64,000 bases of DNA from an uncultured Croceitalea sp. (GTDB taxonomy: Bacteria > Bacteroidota > Bacteroidia > Flavobacteriales > Flavobacteriaceae), in the NCBI GenBank assembly GCA_947494805.1, contig CANLWK010000003.1, positions 186,001 to 250,000 of the forward strand, in the 5' to 3' direction. Position numbers and translations under genes: made by a program. This document shows positions 25,506 to 35,266 of the stretch, piece after piece (the first letter of the stretch is position 1; each line of letters starts with the position of its first letter). A model generated the notes under the pieces. That model was given only the letters and a program-made list of their open reading frames with translations, did not search any database and was not told the origin of the DNA.

Positions 25506-26801
25506 TTAATTGACAACCAACACAAAATAGTTTCTTCTACCTTTTTGCAACAACACAAATTTACCGTTGATAAGGTCTTTTGGGGTAATGGTATGATCTT
25601 CTTTGACTTTTTCTTTATTGACCGAAATCGAGTTCTGCTTCAACTCACGCCGAGCTTCCCCATTGGAACCTAAAAATCCGGTTTTTGCAGCCAAGGCCCC
25701 AATCATGTCCAATCCATTTTCGAGTTCAGACATCGGTAATTGTGCTTGTGGTACCCCATCAAAAACATCTAAAAAGGTACTTTCGTCCAATTGCTTTAAA
25801 TCTTCAGATGTTGATTTGCCAAAAAGAATATTACTTGCTTTGATGGCGTTATCCAAATCATCTTGAGAGTGGACCATAACCGTAATTTCTTCAGCCAAAC
25901 GTTTTTGTAAAGCTCTTTGGTGCGGCGCCTCTTTGTGCGTTTCAATCAATGCTGTTATCTCTTCCATTGACAGAAATGTAAAAATCTTAATATACTTTTC
26001 GGCATCCTCGTCAGAAGTGTTCAGCCAGTATTGGTAAAAACGATAGGGTGAGGTACGCTTGGCATCTAACCAAACATTACCACTCTCTGTTTTTCCGAAC
26101 TTTGTGCCATCTGCTTTCGTAATTAAGGGGCAGGTCAAAGCATACCCTTTTCCTCCCCCAATTCTCCTTATCAATTCAGTACCTGTGGTAATATTGCCCC
26201 ATTGGTCACTACCTCCCATTTGTAACGTACAGTTGTGCTCGCGGTACAAATGCAAAAAATCATAGCCTTGAACGAGCTGATAGGTAAACTCGGTAAATGA
26301 CATGCCCTCTTTTGCTTCTGAAGACAAGCGCTTTTTTACAGAATCTTTTGCCATCATGTAGTTAACCGTAATGTGCTTGCCTATATCTCGAATGAAGTCT
26401 AAAAAAGAGAAGTCCTTCATCCAATCATAGTTATTGACCAAAACAGCGGCATTTGGCGTATCGCTTTCAAAATCTAAAAACCGTGACAGTTGCTCCTTAA
26501 GGGCTTCTTGATTATGGCGCAACGTAGCTTCATCTAAAAGGTTTCGTTCAGCAGATTTACCTGAAGGGTCACCGATCATGCCCGTGGCACCCCCCACCAA
26601 AGCAAAAGGCTTGTGACCGGCCAATTGAAAATGGCGCAACATCATTACACTTACCAAATGCCCAATATGCAACGAATCAGCAGTAGGATCAATACCTACA
26701 TACGCAGCTTGCATTGCTGACAATAAATGTTCTTCAGTGCCCGGCATGGCATCGTGCAACATTCCCCTCCATTGTAATTCAGCGACAAAATTCTTGGCCA
26801 T
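25506..26801 (-). CDS. tyrS: Tyrosyl-tRNA synthetase
   Basis: The 431-residue class I synthetase has HIGH at 45-48, the tyrosine-binding segment (about 165-200, with QGYDFLHLY and GGSDQWGN), KFGKT near residue 233 in the KMSKS position and a C-terminal S4 RNA-binding domain (about 360-431, [12 protein letters not shown]). It charges tRNA-Tyr in the cytoplasm and, by its length and KFGKT motif, is of the standard bacterial TyrS type. It is preceded by an own -7 element and followed by a small lipoprotein ORF. Confidence 0.96.
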   Translation of the reverse strand: MAKNFVAELQWRGMLHDAMPGTEEHLLSAMQAAYVGIDPTADSLHIGHLVSVMMLRHFQLAGHKPFALVGGATGMIGDPSGKSAERNLLDEATLRHNQEALKEQLSRFLDFESDTPNAAVLVNNYDWMKDFSFLDFIRDIGKHITVNYMMAKDSVKKRLSSEAKEGMSFTEFTYQLVQGYDFLHLYREHNCTLQMGGSDQWGNITTGTELIRRIGGGKGYALTCPLITKADGTKFGKTESGNVWLDAKRTSPYRFYQYWLNTSDEDAEKYIKIFTFLSMEEITALIETHKEAPHQRALQKRLAEEITVMVHSQDDLDNAIKASNILFGKSTSEDLKQLDESTFLDVFDGVPQAQLPMSELENGLDMIGALAAKTGFLGSNGEARRELKQNSISVNKEKVKEDHTITPKDLINGKFVLLQKGRRNYFVLVVN

Positions 26802-26827
26802 TTTTTCCTTTCATTAAAATTCGTGTG

Positions 26828-26835
26828 CAAATATA
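26828..26835 (-). promoter_or_regulatory. Probable -7 promoter element of tyrS
   Basis: The minus strand reads TATATTTG, an exact TANNTTTG match 26 bp upstream of the tyrS ATG. No clear -33 TTG is present. Confidence 0.45.
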
Positions 26836-26889
26836 TGATCTTGAGGTTTGTTAACTAAAAAAATCGCTTGCAAATAGGTACATTTGAGC

Positions 26890-27903
26890 ATGATTTTGGT
26901 TACAGGGGGTACGGGATTGGTCGGTGCACATCTATTATTGCGATTGGTTGAACGTGGTGATGCGCCAAGGGCCATTTACCGAACAGAAAAGAGAATCGCC
27001 AAAGTCAAAAAAGTGTTTTCGTACTATGTCAATGACTACGAAGACCTCTTTAAAAAAATCGAGTGGGTGCAGGGCGATATCAATGACCTAGGTGCTCTTG
27101 AAGATGCTTTTAAGGATATTGAGTATGTTTACCATGCCGCTGCCCTAATTTCTTTTGACCCTTCAGATTTCAAAAAACTTCATAAAACCAATGTTCAAGG
27201 CACGGCCAACGTTGTCAATTTTTGCATATCACGTCAAATTAAAAAGCTATGTTACGTGAGTTCCATTGCAGCAGTAGGACAAAGTATTGGTGACGAAAAA
27301 GTAACGGAGAGCACTCCATGGAATGATGCTACAACCAACGGTTATGCCCTTACGAAACATGCCGCCGAATTAGAAGTATGGCGTGCTTCACAAGAAGGTA
27401 TTCCAATTGTGGTGGTAAATCCCGGTGTTATTATGGGGCCGGGGTATTGGTGGTCAGGAAGTGGAAAATTCTTCTGGGCCGCTTATAAAGAACCCAAGTA
27501 TTACTTGCCCAGTGGTACGGGCTTTTGTACCGTCGATGATGTCACCAATAGCATGCTTTCGCTAATGGATGCCGAAATTCAGAATGAAAGGTTCATCGTG
27601 GTCAGCGAAACACGTTCTTACCAAAATATTGCCCAGGTGCTTGCAAAGGCCTTGAAGAAAAAAGTGCCGAACAACGTAATAAAGCCATGGATGCTTGCCC
27701 TGTTTTGGCGATTTGATTGGTTAAAGTCTTCATTGACCGGTTCTAAACGAAAGTTATCAAAAAGTACCGCCGAGATGTTCAAGAAGACCGAACACTATGA
27801 CAACTCAAAAATTCAAAACTGTCTGCCGAATTATGCCTACGATAATCTCGACAATAAAATAAAAGCGTACTGCGCTATTTTTCTTCAAGAACAGAATCCT
27901 TAA
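26890..27903 (+). CDS. NAD-dependent epimerase/dehydratase (extended SDR)
   Basis: The 337-residue protein starts at the ATG at 26890, two codons after a TTG. It has the extended-SDR nucleotide site TGGTGLVGAH (about 5-14), the acidic residue region, YVSSIAAVG (about 124-132) and the catalytic YALTKH with its lysine four residues after Tyr (about 155-160). This is the NDP-sugar epimerase or dihydroflavonol-reductase-like fold; the substrate is not deducible. Its last 29 bp overlap antisense the 3' end of the DUF4296 gene. Confidence 0.88.
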   Translation: MILVTGGTGLVGAHLLLRLVERGDAPRAIYRTEKRIAKVKKVFSYYVNDYEDLFKKIEWVQGDINDLGALEDAFKDIEYVYHAAALISFDPSDFKKLHKTNVQGTANVVNFCISRQIKKLCYVSSIAAVGQSIGDEKVTESTPWNDATTNGYALTKHAAELEVWRASQEGIPIVVVNPGVIMGPGYWWSGSGKFFWAAYKEPKYYLPSGTGFCTVDDVTNSMLSLMDAEIQNERFIVVSETRSYQNIAQVLAKALKKKVPNNVIKPWMLALFWRFDWLKSSLTGSKRKLSKSTAEMFKKTEHYDNSKIQNCLPNYAYDNLDNKIKAYCAIFLQEQNP

Positions 27904-28318
27904 CTATGTTGCTCGCATTGCTTTTTAAGCTATCCCTTAATTTTTTTGACTTTTCGCGAGCAGCCTCGGTCTTCTGTTTACGTTCTTCATCCATTTTATC
28001 AACTTCCTTTTCTAGTCGTGACTCGATTTCAGTATAAATAGCTTCATATTCCAAAGGAATGGAGGCATAGTACAGATCACTTTTGGTAAACTGAACACTA
28101 TCAATTTCGTATTTCTCATACAGGTAGGGCATCACCTCAACCGAATATTTTTGCAAAACCGCCTTGTTCGTTGACTTAGCAGAATTCAACAAGGCCAAAT
28201 CGTACAGAATATTTGTCATTTTCTCTTTGGAAATTAAATCCTCAGGTGGTTCTATCACTTTTTCCGCACAAGCGAAAAACAAAAGAACGAGCGTTAAAAA
28301 ACAACAATTCTTTACCAT
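27875..28318 (-). CDS. DUF4296 lipoprotein
   Basis: From the ATG at 28318 the protein has 147 residues; longer readings would start inside pyrC. The signal peptide ends in a lipobox FFAC (cysteine 17), followed by the DUF4296 domain (about 25-110: EKMTNILYDLALLN, then YYASIPLEYEAIYTEIESRL) and a charged, helical C-terminal tail rich in Lys and Glu (about 105-140). The family is frequent in Bacteroidota and has no known function. Four bases separate it from the upstream dihydroorotase gene, so the two and the mannosyltransferase form an operon. Confidence 0.85.
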   Translation of the reverse strand: MVKNCCFLTLVLLFFACAEKVIEPPEDLISKEKMTNILYDLALLNSAKSTNKAVLQKYSVEVMPYLYEKYEIDSVQFTKSDLYYASIPLEYEAIYTEIESRLEKEVDKMDEERKQKTEAAREKSKKLRDSLKSNASNIVKDSVLEEK

Positions 28319-28322
28319 AACC

Positions 28323-29657
28323 TTATCTATCAAATGTAAGACGTTGGGCATTCTTTTTGTTTGAGAACTCCCCATTTGCGTAGGCCAAGTGACCATTGAC
28401 AAACGTACGTTTTAGGTTGTTTTCAAAAGTAACACCTTCAAAAGGCGACCATCCGCATTTATAGAAAATATTATCTTTTTTAACCTCCCATTTAGAATTC
28501 AGTTCGGCTTGTACCAAATCAGCATAATACCCTTCTCGTATGAATCCTCTTTTTTCTACATCAAAGAGCATCGCCGGATTATGGCACATTTTCTGAACCA
28601 CTTTTTCAAGGGGCAATACACCCTCCATATGCTTTTGTAACATCGCGTTCAATGCATGCTGCACCAATGGACCACCTGAAGGAGCCTTTGTATATGGATT
28701 TTGTTTTTCTTCTATAGTATGTGGTGCATGGTCCGTGGCAATTACGTCAATACGGTCATCAAGCAAAGCTTCCCATAATTGTGCGCGGTCATTTGCGGTC
28801 TTGACGGCTGGGTTCCATTTGATCAAGGTTCCCTTTTTGGCGTAATCCTCATCTGAAAACCAAAGATGGTGTATACATACCTCTGATGTAATCTTTTTTT
28901 CTTTAAGAGGAATGTCATTACGGAACAAATCGGTTTCTTTTCCTGTGGACAGGTGAAAAACATGTAATCTGGCACCTGTCTTTTTGGCCAGTGCTATCGC
29001 CTTTGAAGAAGATAGGTAACAGGCTTCTTCACTTCTAATAACCGGGTGATAGCCAATAGGAATGTCATCGCCATAGCGTTCCTTATATTTTTCGAGATTT
29101 CGTCTGATAGTCCCCTCATCTTCACAATGGGTCGATATGACCATTTCGGTGTTCAAAAAAATCTGTTCCAACACTTTTTCATCATCCACCAACATATTGC
29201 CTGTTGATGAGCCCAAAAATAATTTAACCCCCGAGCAACTTTTTTTATCCAGTTTTTTAAGCTCTTCCAGATTATCGTTGGTACCACCAAACAAAAATGA
29301 GTAATTGGCATATGAAGATGCCGAAGCCACAGCGAACTTCGCTTCTAATTTTTCAATGGTGGTGGTCTGCGGATTGGTATTTGGTTGCTCCATGAATGTT
29401 GTAATGCCACCCGCCAGCGCAGCCCTACTTTCAGTTTCAATAGTGCCCTTATTGGTCAATCCCGGTTCTCTAAAATGTACTTGATCGTCGATAACGCCCG
29501 GCAGTAAATAATCGCCATTAAAATCAATGACATCAGCATTATCAGCTGTTATGTTCTTATCAATTCGGTCAATGTGGTTTCCTTTGAGCAAAACATCGCT
29601 TTCATAGATACTGCCCTCATTGACTATTTTGGCATTCTTTAAAAGAATTGGCTTCAT
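28323..29657 (-). CDS. pyrC: Dihydroorotase (Bacteroidota-type, Gln in the HxH motif)
   Basis: The 444-residue amidohydrolase has the substrate-binding REPG (63-66), the GITTFMEQPN segment, further histidines of the bimetal site (THCED, HLST) and the catalytic Asp in ATDHAPH near residue 310. It should close carbamoyl-aspartate to dihydroorotate in pyrimidine synthesis. In the first metal motif D-x-H-x-H the first histidine is replaced: the sequence is DDQVH, with Gln59 before His61. I recall this variant from Bacteroidota dihydroorotases, so it is probably a clade feature and not a loss. The start overlaps the stop of the mannosyltransferase by one base. Confidence 0.9.
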   Translation of the reverse strand: MKPILLKNAKIVNEGSIYESDVLLKGNHIDRIDKNITADNADVIDFNGDYLLPGVIDDQVHFREPGLTNKGTIETESRAALAGGITTFMEQPNTNPQTTTIEKLEAKFAVASASSYANYSFLFGGTNDNLEELKKLDKKSCSGVKLFLGSSTGNMLVDDEKVLEQIFLNTEMVISTHCEDEGTIRRNLEKYKERYGDDIPIGYHPVIRSEEACYLSSSKAIALAKKTGARLHVFHLSTGKETDLFRNDIPLKEKKITSEVCIHHLWFSDEDYAKKGTLIKWNPAVKTANDRAQLWEALLDDRIDVIATDHAPHTIEEKQNPYTKAPSGGPLVQHALNAMLQKHMEGVLPLEKVVQKMCHNPAMLFDVEKRGFIREGYYADLVQAELNSKWEVKKDNIFYKCGWSPFEGVTFENNLKRTFVNGHLAYANGEFSNKKNAQRLTFDR

Positions 29658-30385
29658 TAAAATGATTTTTTTCTGAATAGACTTCGCAATCGCATACTGA
29701 AGACACCAAAAACTGCTTCTCTGATGATTGCGGAATTCATTTTTGACTTTCCGTTGATCCTATCCGTAAAAATAATGGAGACCTCTTGAATATTGAACTT
29801 TTTCAAATAGGCCCGATACTTCATTTCTATTTGAAAAGCATACCCTATGAACCGAACAGAATCTAAGTCTATGGCCTCTAAAACTTTGCGTTTATAGCAA
29901 ACAAAACCGGCCGTAGGGTCATGAACACGCATACCGGTTATCAGTTTTACGTAAAACGATGCACCATACGAAAGTAGAATTCTGGTCAACGGCCAATTGA
30001 CAACATTTACCCCTTTTTTGTACCGAGAACCCACGGCGACATCGGCACCATCTAAACAAGCCCTATGCAATCGGACCAAATCACTGGGCCTATGTGAAAA
30101 ATCGGCATCCATTTCAAAGATATATTCATAGCCTTTGGCCAAGGCCCACTTAAACCCATGTATGTACGCAGTACCCAGACCTGATTTTTCTTTACGAACT
30201 TCTAAAAACAGATTGTCCACAAACTGCTCTTGCAACTGTCTCACATTTTGTGCCGTGCCATCGGGCGAGTTGTCATCAACAATAAGAATGTGAAAGTCTT
30301 TCTGTAAATCGAAAACCGTTCTAATAATCGCTTCAATATTCTCGATTTCGTTATACGTAGGTATGATAACAAGTTTGTCAGACAC
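29657..30385 (-). CDS. Polyprenol monophosphomannose synthase (GT2)
   Basis: The product of 242 residues starts at the GTG at 30385, giving MSDKLVIIPTYNE, the usual N terminus of the family; a TTG six codons upstream is less likely. GT2 motifs are PTYNEIEN, DDNSPDGTA (about 35-43), the metal-binding DADFSHRP (about 91-98) and GSRYKKG. It transfers mannose or a similar sugar from a nucleotide to polyprenyl phosphate at the inner membrane; no C-terminal membrane domain is fused. The divergent GT39 transferase 116 bp away uses such lipid-linked sugars, so the pair likely works together. Confidence 0.9.
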   Translation of the reverse strand: MSDKLVIIPTYNEIENIEAIIRTVFDLQKDFHILIVDDNSPDGTAQNVRQLQEQFVDNLFLEVRKEKSGLGTAYIHGFKWALAKGYEYIFEMDADFSHRPSDLVRLHRACLDGADVAVGSRYKKGVNVVNWPLTRILLSYGASFYVKLITGMRVHDPTAGFVCYKRKVLEAIDLDSVRFIGYAFQIEMKYRAYLKKFNIQEVSIIFTDRINGKSKMNSAIIREAVFGVFSMRLRSLFRKKSF

Positions 30386-30473
30386 TTGAGGCAGCTTTAT
30401 CAAGCAAAAATAGTGTTTTTTACATCCGCATTTGGTAATTGGTCATTGGGCTTCATTAAACGGGGGCAATTTG

Positions 30474-30481
30474 TAACTTTG
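30474..30481 (+). promoter_or_regulatory. Probable -7 promoter element of the GT39-DUF4271-hemD operon
   Basis: TAACTTTG, an exact TANNTTTG match, lies 19 bp before the ATG at 30501 in the divergent region shared with the mannosyltransferase. A TTG occurs 25 bp further upstream, slightly beyond the usual spacing. Confidence 0.45.
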
Positions 30482-30500
30482 CTCCGCAAACAGCAACCTG

Positions 30501-32168
30501 ATGTCAAACCGCTTACCAAAGACCTTTCTATTATTTTTAGGCATTTTTCTTGTAATGAACTTGGTACAGAGTTTTTTTACTGAAATCATTTATGATGAGG
30601 CCTATTATTGGTATTATGCCCAGCAATTGAACTGGGGGTATTTTGACCACCCCCCAATGGTAGCATTAATGATTTGGTCAAGTGGCCTCTTTTTTGATGG
30701 AGAACTTGGAGTGCGTTTCATAAGTTGTTTGATGAGCACCGGAACCCTTGTCATTTTGTGGCAATTGATCGATGATGAACGAAAGAAAAAATTCGTTCCG
30801 CATTTTTTTGTGCTAGCACTTGCCATGGCACTTTTCAACGCCTATGGCTTTTTGACCTTACCTGATACGCCCTTGCTTTTTTTCACCGCGTTCTTTCTTT
30901 GGGCATACAGACGTTTTTTACATACTCCTTCGCTGCTGAATGCTCTGGTCCTAGGAGTCATCATGGCCTGTTTGATGTATAGCAAGTACCACGCCGTACT
31001 GGTTATTGTTTTTGTATTGCTTTCAAACCTAAGCTTGGTAAAAAACAAGTATGCATGGGCAGCTGTCATTGTTTCATTATTATGCTATGCCCCACATTTG
31101 ATGTGGCTTTTTGAACACGATTTTGTCTCTGTTAACTATCATATTTCTGAGCGCCCCAATCATCCTTATTCCTTCGGTGAGTTTACCTTAGGGTATTTGC
31201 TCAATCTCATAGTTAACTTCGGACTATTGTTCCCGTGGTTCTATTGGGCACTGTTTAAATCAAAGCCAAAAAATAAATTTGAAAAAGCTTTGGTCTATTT
31301 GACTTATGGGGTCATACTGTTCTTTTTTATGTCAAGTTTTGCGAAAAGAACCCAAGCCCAGTGGGTAATCGTTATTTGTATACCTATGTTCATTCTGGCC
31401 TATAACCATCTTTTGCAACATGAGCATCACAGAAAATGGATGTACAGAATAGCGCTGATCAGCTTTGTCATTTTGCTGTACGCAAGACTATGGTTGGTCT
31501 TTCAACCCTTACTGCCCAAAGTATTTGAAACACATGGAAATAAAAAATGGGTGACCGAGTTACAAGAGTTCCTTGGAGATACCCCTGCCGTTTTTGAAAA
31601 CAGCTATCGCGAAGCCTCAATGTATGCTTTTTACTCAGGTCAGCAATCATTTTCGCTCAACAATGCCCATTACAGAAGAAATCAATACTCCATAGATGGT
31701 TCAGAAGCCCAAGTACAACATCAAAAAGTAGGTTACCTTTCCAAGTATGTAAAATCAGGAGACTTTGAGTATCTCAATCCTGGTGGTGATAAGGTATTTG
31801 TCAATTATATGGACAACTTTGAATCGTTTAGAAAACTCCAGTGCTTTATTGATAATGAGACCATTGATTTGAATAAAAAAGAACAGCTTTTAAAGATTTA
31901 CAATCCGTACAACGAGACAATACAGTTAGAAAAGATTGAATTTCAGGTAAGTTACCTCAATGCCTATAAGCAATTGAAGGCCCAACAACCTATTTCCTAT
32001 ACGTTATTGGAAAACGGAGAGCCAGGTTTTAAGGCCAGGGACACTACTATTATTCGATTCACTTTACCAAAACCCAAAATGGAACATCCGACATACCTGC
32101 GGTTCTCTATAAAAGAAAACGGTTTGCAACCGGCCATAAACAGTCATAGTATAAAAATCACGCAATGA
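30501..32168 (+). CDS. GT39-family (PMT/ArnT-like) membrane glycosyltransferase
   Basis: The 555-residue protein is a GT-C enzyme with about 11 membrane helices in the first 370 residues and a soluble C-terminal domain. The first external loop has DEAYYWYYAQQLNWGYFDHPP (about 32-52) with the catalytic Asp-Glu and the HPP motif typical of GT39 in Bacteroidota. It transfers a sugar from a polyprenyl-phosphate donor on the outer face of the inner membrane to a lipid or protein. The divergent polyprenyl-phosphate mannosyltransferase gene is the likely donor source. The stop overlaps the DUF4271 start as ATGA. Confidence 0.9.
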   Translation: MSNRLPKTFLLFLGIFLVMNLVQSFFTEIIYDEAYYWYYAQQLNWGYFDHPPMVALMIWSSGLFFDGELGVRFISCLMSTGTLVILWQLIDDERKKKFVPHFFVLALAMALFNAYGFLTLPDTPLLFFTAFFLWAYRRFLHTPSLLNALVLGVIMACLMYSKYHAVLVIVFVLLSNLSLVKNKYAWAAVIVSLLCYAPHLMWLFEHDFVSVNYHISERPNHPYSFGEFTLGYLLNLIVNFGLLFPWFYWALFKSKPKNKFEKALVYLTYGVILFFFMSSFAKRTQAQWVIVICIPMFILAYNHLLQHEHHRKWMYRIALISFVILLYARLWLVFQPLLPKVFETHGNKKWVTELQEFLGDTPAVFENSYREASMYAFYSGQQSFSLNNAHYRRNQYSIDGSEAQVQHQKVGYLSKYVKSGDFEYLNPGGDKVFVNYMDNFESFRKLQCFIDNETIDLNKKEQLLKIYNPYNETIQLEKIEFQVSYLNAYKQLKAQQPISYTLLENGEPGFKARDTTIIRFTLPKPKMEHPTYLRFSIKENGLQPAINSHSIKITQ

Positions 32169-32821
32169 ACGTTGTCTATAGAACCATAACATCGGTTGAT
32201 TGGCTGACACTACTTTTGGTGGGCAGCTTAATCATATTGACGGTTAGTAAATATTTCTTTAGGTCAACGTTTTACAACTTTTTCATACTTCCGTTCAATA
32301 ATAAGTACTTGACCCTAAGTAAAAAGAAGGGAAAGCTTTTAAGTGGATTTCACGTATTGCTCACACTCTTTCAGTTATTGAATATTTCAATGTTTGTTTT
32401 TCTTGCTCGAAATTCACTATTTCAAGAGCCCGATGTTAGCTATCCTATCGTCTTTTGGCTCATCTTCGCCATGCTGCTAGGGTTTTTATTGTTCAAGATT
32501 ATACTTCAAGCAGGCAATGGCTACTTTTTTGAAAATCAAACGATGATGTCAGATCTGATTTTTGAGAAGTTATCTTTCTTTAACTATAGTGCATTAATTG
32601 CTTTTTGTGGTAACGTGATGCTTTTATACATTTCAAATCACTCAAACCTTGTGGTTTATATAATTATTGCGCTTATCTTACTTATTAACCTTATTGGTTT
32701 GGTCAATGTTGTACGAATACATCAAAAGTTGATTGTCAGCAACGTTTTGTATTTTATTTTGTACCTTTGCACCCTCGAAATTGCACCCTTAGTGGTAATC
32801 GGAAGCTATCTAAAAGACTGA
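32165..32821 (+). CDS. DUF4271 membrane protein
   Basis: The 218-residue protein has about six hydrophobic helices with short loops and matches the DUF4271 layout known from Bacteroidota, where it commonly precedes hemD. It has no signal peptide and no obvious catalytic motif. The ATGA overlap with the GT39 gene and 5-bp gap to hemD show a tight operon. Function is unknown. A TACCTTTG motif near its end (32762-32769) may give hemD an extra promoter. Confidence 0.82.
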   Translation: MNVVYRTITSVDWLTLLLVGSLIILTVSKYFFRSTFYNFFILPFNNKYLTLSKKKGKLLSGFHVLLTLFQLLNISMFVFLARNSLFQEPDVSYPIVFWLIFAMLLGFLLFKIILQAGNGYFFENQTMMSDLIFEKLSFFNYSALIAFCGNVMLLYISNHSNLVVYIIIALILLINLIGLVNVVRIHQKLIVSNVLYFILYLCTLEIAPLVVIGSYLKD

Positions 32822-32826
32822 TTCTT

Positions 32827-33570
32827 ATGAAAGTAAAGACGATTTTGGTGTCACAGCCTGAACCAAAGATGGAAAACTCTCCATATTCTAGATTAATAGA
32901 AAAATCAAAAGTTAAAGTAGATTTCAGGCCTTTTATTCATGTAGAAGGTGTTGCCGCAAAAATCGTTCGTCAGCAAAAAATAGATCTTAACGATTACACA
33001 GCTATCATTTTGACCAGCAGAAATGCTGTAGATCATTTTTTTAGAATAGCTGATGAAATGCGTTTTAAGGTTCCTGATACAATGAAGTATTTCTGCCAAT
33101 CTGAGGCAGTTGCCTTTTATCTTCAAAAGTATGTGGTCTACAGAAAACGTAAGATTTACGTTGGTAAGCGTTTGTTCAGTGATCTCATACCGATGTTTAA
33201 AAAATATAAGGATGAAAAGTTCTTATTACCCTCTTCTGACACCCTAAAGCAACAAGTGCCCAAAACACTTGATGAGCTAAAACTAAACTGGACCCGTGGT
33301 ATTTTCTACAAAACCGTGGTAAGCGACCTTTCAGACCTGAGAGATGTCTATTATGATATCTTGGTATTCTTCAGTCCTTCGGGCATTGAATCACTTTTGA
33401 AGAATTTTCCAGACTTTGAACAGAACAACACCCGTATTGCCGTTTTTGGAAACAGCACGGTGAAAGCTGCGGCCGATGCGGGACTACGAATCGACATTCA
33501 GGCACCGACACCTGAGACGCCCTCAATGACAATGGCTTTACAGAAATATATATCAGACGCTAATAAATAG
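32827..33570 (+). CDS. hemD: Uroporphyrinogen-III synthase
   Basis: From the ATG at 32827 the protein has 247 residues (MKVKTILVSQPEP). It has the two-lobe HemD layout: the N-terminal lobe with DYTAIILTSRNAVDHFF (about 55-71) and the C-terminal lobe with YYDILVFFSPSGIESLLKNFP (about 177-197) and IAVFGNSTVKAA, matching the low-conservation synthase that cyclises hydroxymethylbilane. It serves haem synthesis. The last gene of its operon, it ends before a perfect bidirectional terminator. Confidence 0.88.
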   Translation: MKVKTILVSQPEPKMENSPYSRLIEKSKVKVDFRPFIHVEGVAAKIVRQQKIDLNDYTAIILTSRNAVDHFFRIADEMRFKVPDTMKYFCQSEAVAFYLQKYVVYRKRKIYVGKRLFSDLIPMFKKYKDEKFLLPSSDTLKQQVPKTLDELKLNWTRGIFYKTVVSDLSDLRDVYYDILVFFSPSGIESLLKNFPDFEQNNTRIAVFGNSTVKAAADAGLRIDIQAPTPETPSMTMALQKYISDANK

Positions 33571-33590
33571 GTGATAGGTATTCAATAAAC

Positions 33591-33622
33591 AAAAAGCCCC
33601 GACCAATTGGTCGGGGCTTTTT
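33591..33622. terminator. Bidirectional terminator between hemD and pckA
   Basis: A 32-bp perfect palindrome with 16-bp arms: AAAAAGCCCCGACCAA and its complement, with A and T tracts on the outside, serves both converging genes. Its core matches the arm of the 24318 terminator. Confidence 0.95.
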
Positions 33623-33625
33623 GTT

Positions 33626-35242
33626 TTAAAAGGCGTACCGTTGTGGTCCGCCCCTTCGAATCTCTTCATTCGCATGGGCTTCAAACTTTTTAAAGTTCTC
33701 TCTAAAGGCGTTGGACAATTTAAAAGCAGTTTTATAGTACGCTTCATCATTGTTCCAAGTAGTTCTTGGGCTCAAGACTTCCGTTGGCACTCCAGGACAT
33801 TCTCGTGGTTGTGCCACACCAAAGACTGAGTGTATATGATATTTATCGTAGCTGTACAGCCCTAAATCACCGTTTAGCACAGCACTGATCATAGCTCTAG
33901 TATATTTCAGTTTCATGCGTGTGCCTACACCATATGGCCCACCTGTCCAACCTGTATTGACCAACCAGACATCAACACCTGATTCCGTCATTTTGTTGCT
34001 CAACATCTCAGCATATTTTGCAGGGTGCAATGGCATAAAAGGTGCACCAAAACATGCCGAAAACGAAGGCTGGGGCTCAACGACACCAGCTTCGGTACCC
34101 GCAACTTTTGCAGTATAGCCCGATATAAAGTGGTACGCAGCCTGTGCAGGTGTCAATTTTGAAATCGGAGGAAGTACACCAAAAGCATCTGCGGTCAAAA
34201 AGAAAACATTCTTTACATTTTTACCTATTGACGGCTGTTGAATATTATCGATGTGGTAGATTGGGTAACTTACCCTTGTATTTTGTGTAATCGAGGTGTC
34301 TTCAAAATCAATGACCCCATTGTCATCCATAATGACATTTTCTAAAATGGCACCTTTCTTAATGGCCCCGTAAATCTCAGGTTCTTTATCTTTTGAGAGA
34401 TTGATGACCTTGGCGTAACATCCGCCCTCAAAATTGAAAACAGTATTCTTTTCTGTCCAACCATGTTCATCGTCGCCGATCAATTTTCTGTTGGGATCTG
34501 TCGAAAGCGTTGTCTTTCCAGTGCCTGACAATCCAAAGAAAATTGCGGTATCACCGTCTTCGCCAACATTGGCAGAACAGTGCATGGGTAAAGTGTTTTT
34601 ATAGACGGGTAAAATAAAGTTGAGAGCTGAGAAAATTCCTTTTTTGATTTCCCCGGTGTAACCAGTACCTCCTACCAGAGCAATCTTCCGTGTAAAGTTC
34701 AAAATGGCAAAGTTGTGCTGTCTGGTACCATCAACAGCGGCATCAGCCATAAAACCTGGCGCATTGATTACGGTCCACTCGGGCTCAAACTCCGCCAACT
34801 CATCTTCTGAAGGTCTCAAGAACATATTGTATACAAACATGTTGGACCAAGGGTATTCGTTTATTACACGAATATTCAATCGATAGTCATCTTCTGCACA
34901 AGCGTAAGCATCACGCACAAAAAGCTCTTTCTCATTCAAATATGCAATGACCTTATCGTGCAAGGTATCGAACTGTGCGCTGTCAAACGGAATATTAATA
35001 TCGCCCCACCAGATTCTGTCTGCAGTAATCTCGTCTTTGACAATAAAGCGATCCATTGGTGAACGCCCTGTGAATTCACCGGTATTGACCGCAAGAGCTC
35101 CTAAAGAGGATTCAACACCCATGCCCTTCTCAATCGTGATATCATGAAGGGCCTCTGAGCTTAGCTGATAATGAATATTAGAATGCTTGATTCCGTTTTT
35201 AGCTAGCGAAATCGTTTTCGTGGTCTGGGCATCTGTTGCCAT
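33626..35242 (-). CDS. pckA: Phosphoenolpyruvate carboxykinase (ATP)
   Basis: The 538-residue enzyme starts at the ATG at 35242. It has the kinase-1a P-loop GLSGTGKTTLS (near residue 236), the metal-binding DDEHGW shortly after, and RVSYPIYHI; the overall length is standard for ATP-type PckA. It converts oxaloacetate to PEP in gluconeogenesis or works in the reverse direction during anaplerosis. Its promoter carries TAGCTTTG with a TTTG 23 bp further upstream, the best promoter match in this window. Confidence 0.97.
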   Translation of the reverse strand: MATDAQTTKTISLAKNGIKHSNIHYQLSSEALHDITIEKGMGVESSLGALAVNTGEFTGRSPMDRFIVKDEITADRIWWGDINIPFDSAQFDTLHDKVIAYLNEKELFVRDAYACAEDDYRLNIRVINEYPWSNMFVYNMFLRPSEDELAEFEPEWTVINAPGFMADAAVDGTRQHNFAILNFTRKIALVGGTGYTGEIKKGIFSALNFILPVYKNTLPMHCSANVGEDGDTAIFFGLSGTGKTTLSTDPNRKLIGDDEHGWTEKNTVFNFEGGCYAKVINLSKDKEPEIYGAIKKGAILENVIMDDNGVIDFEDTSITQNTRVSYPIYHIDNIQQPSIGKNVKNVFFLTADAFGVLPPISKLTPAQAAYHFISGYTAKVAGTEAGVVEPQPSFSACFGAPFMPLHPAKYAEMLSNKMTESGVDVWLVNTGWTGGPYGVGTRMKLKYTRAMISAVLNGDLGLYSYDKYHIHSVFGVAQPRECPGVPTEVLSPRTTWNNDEAYYKTAFKLSNAFRENFKKFEAHANEEIRRGGPQRYAF

Positions 35243-35266
35243 AAACAATTAGTTTTTAAGATGGTG

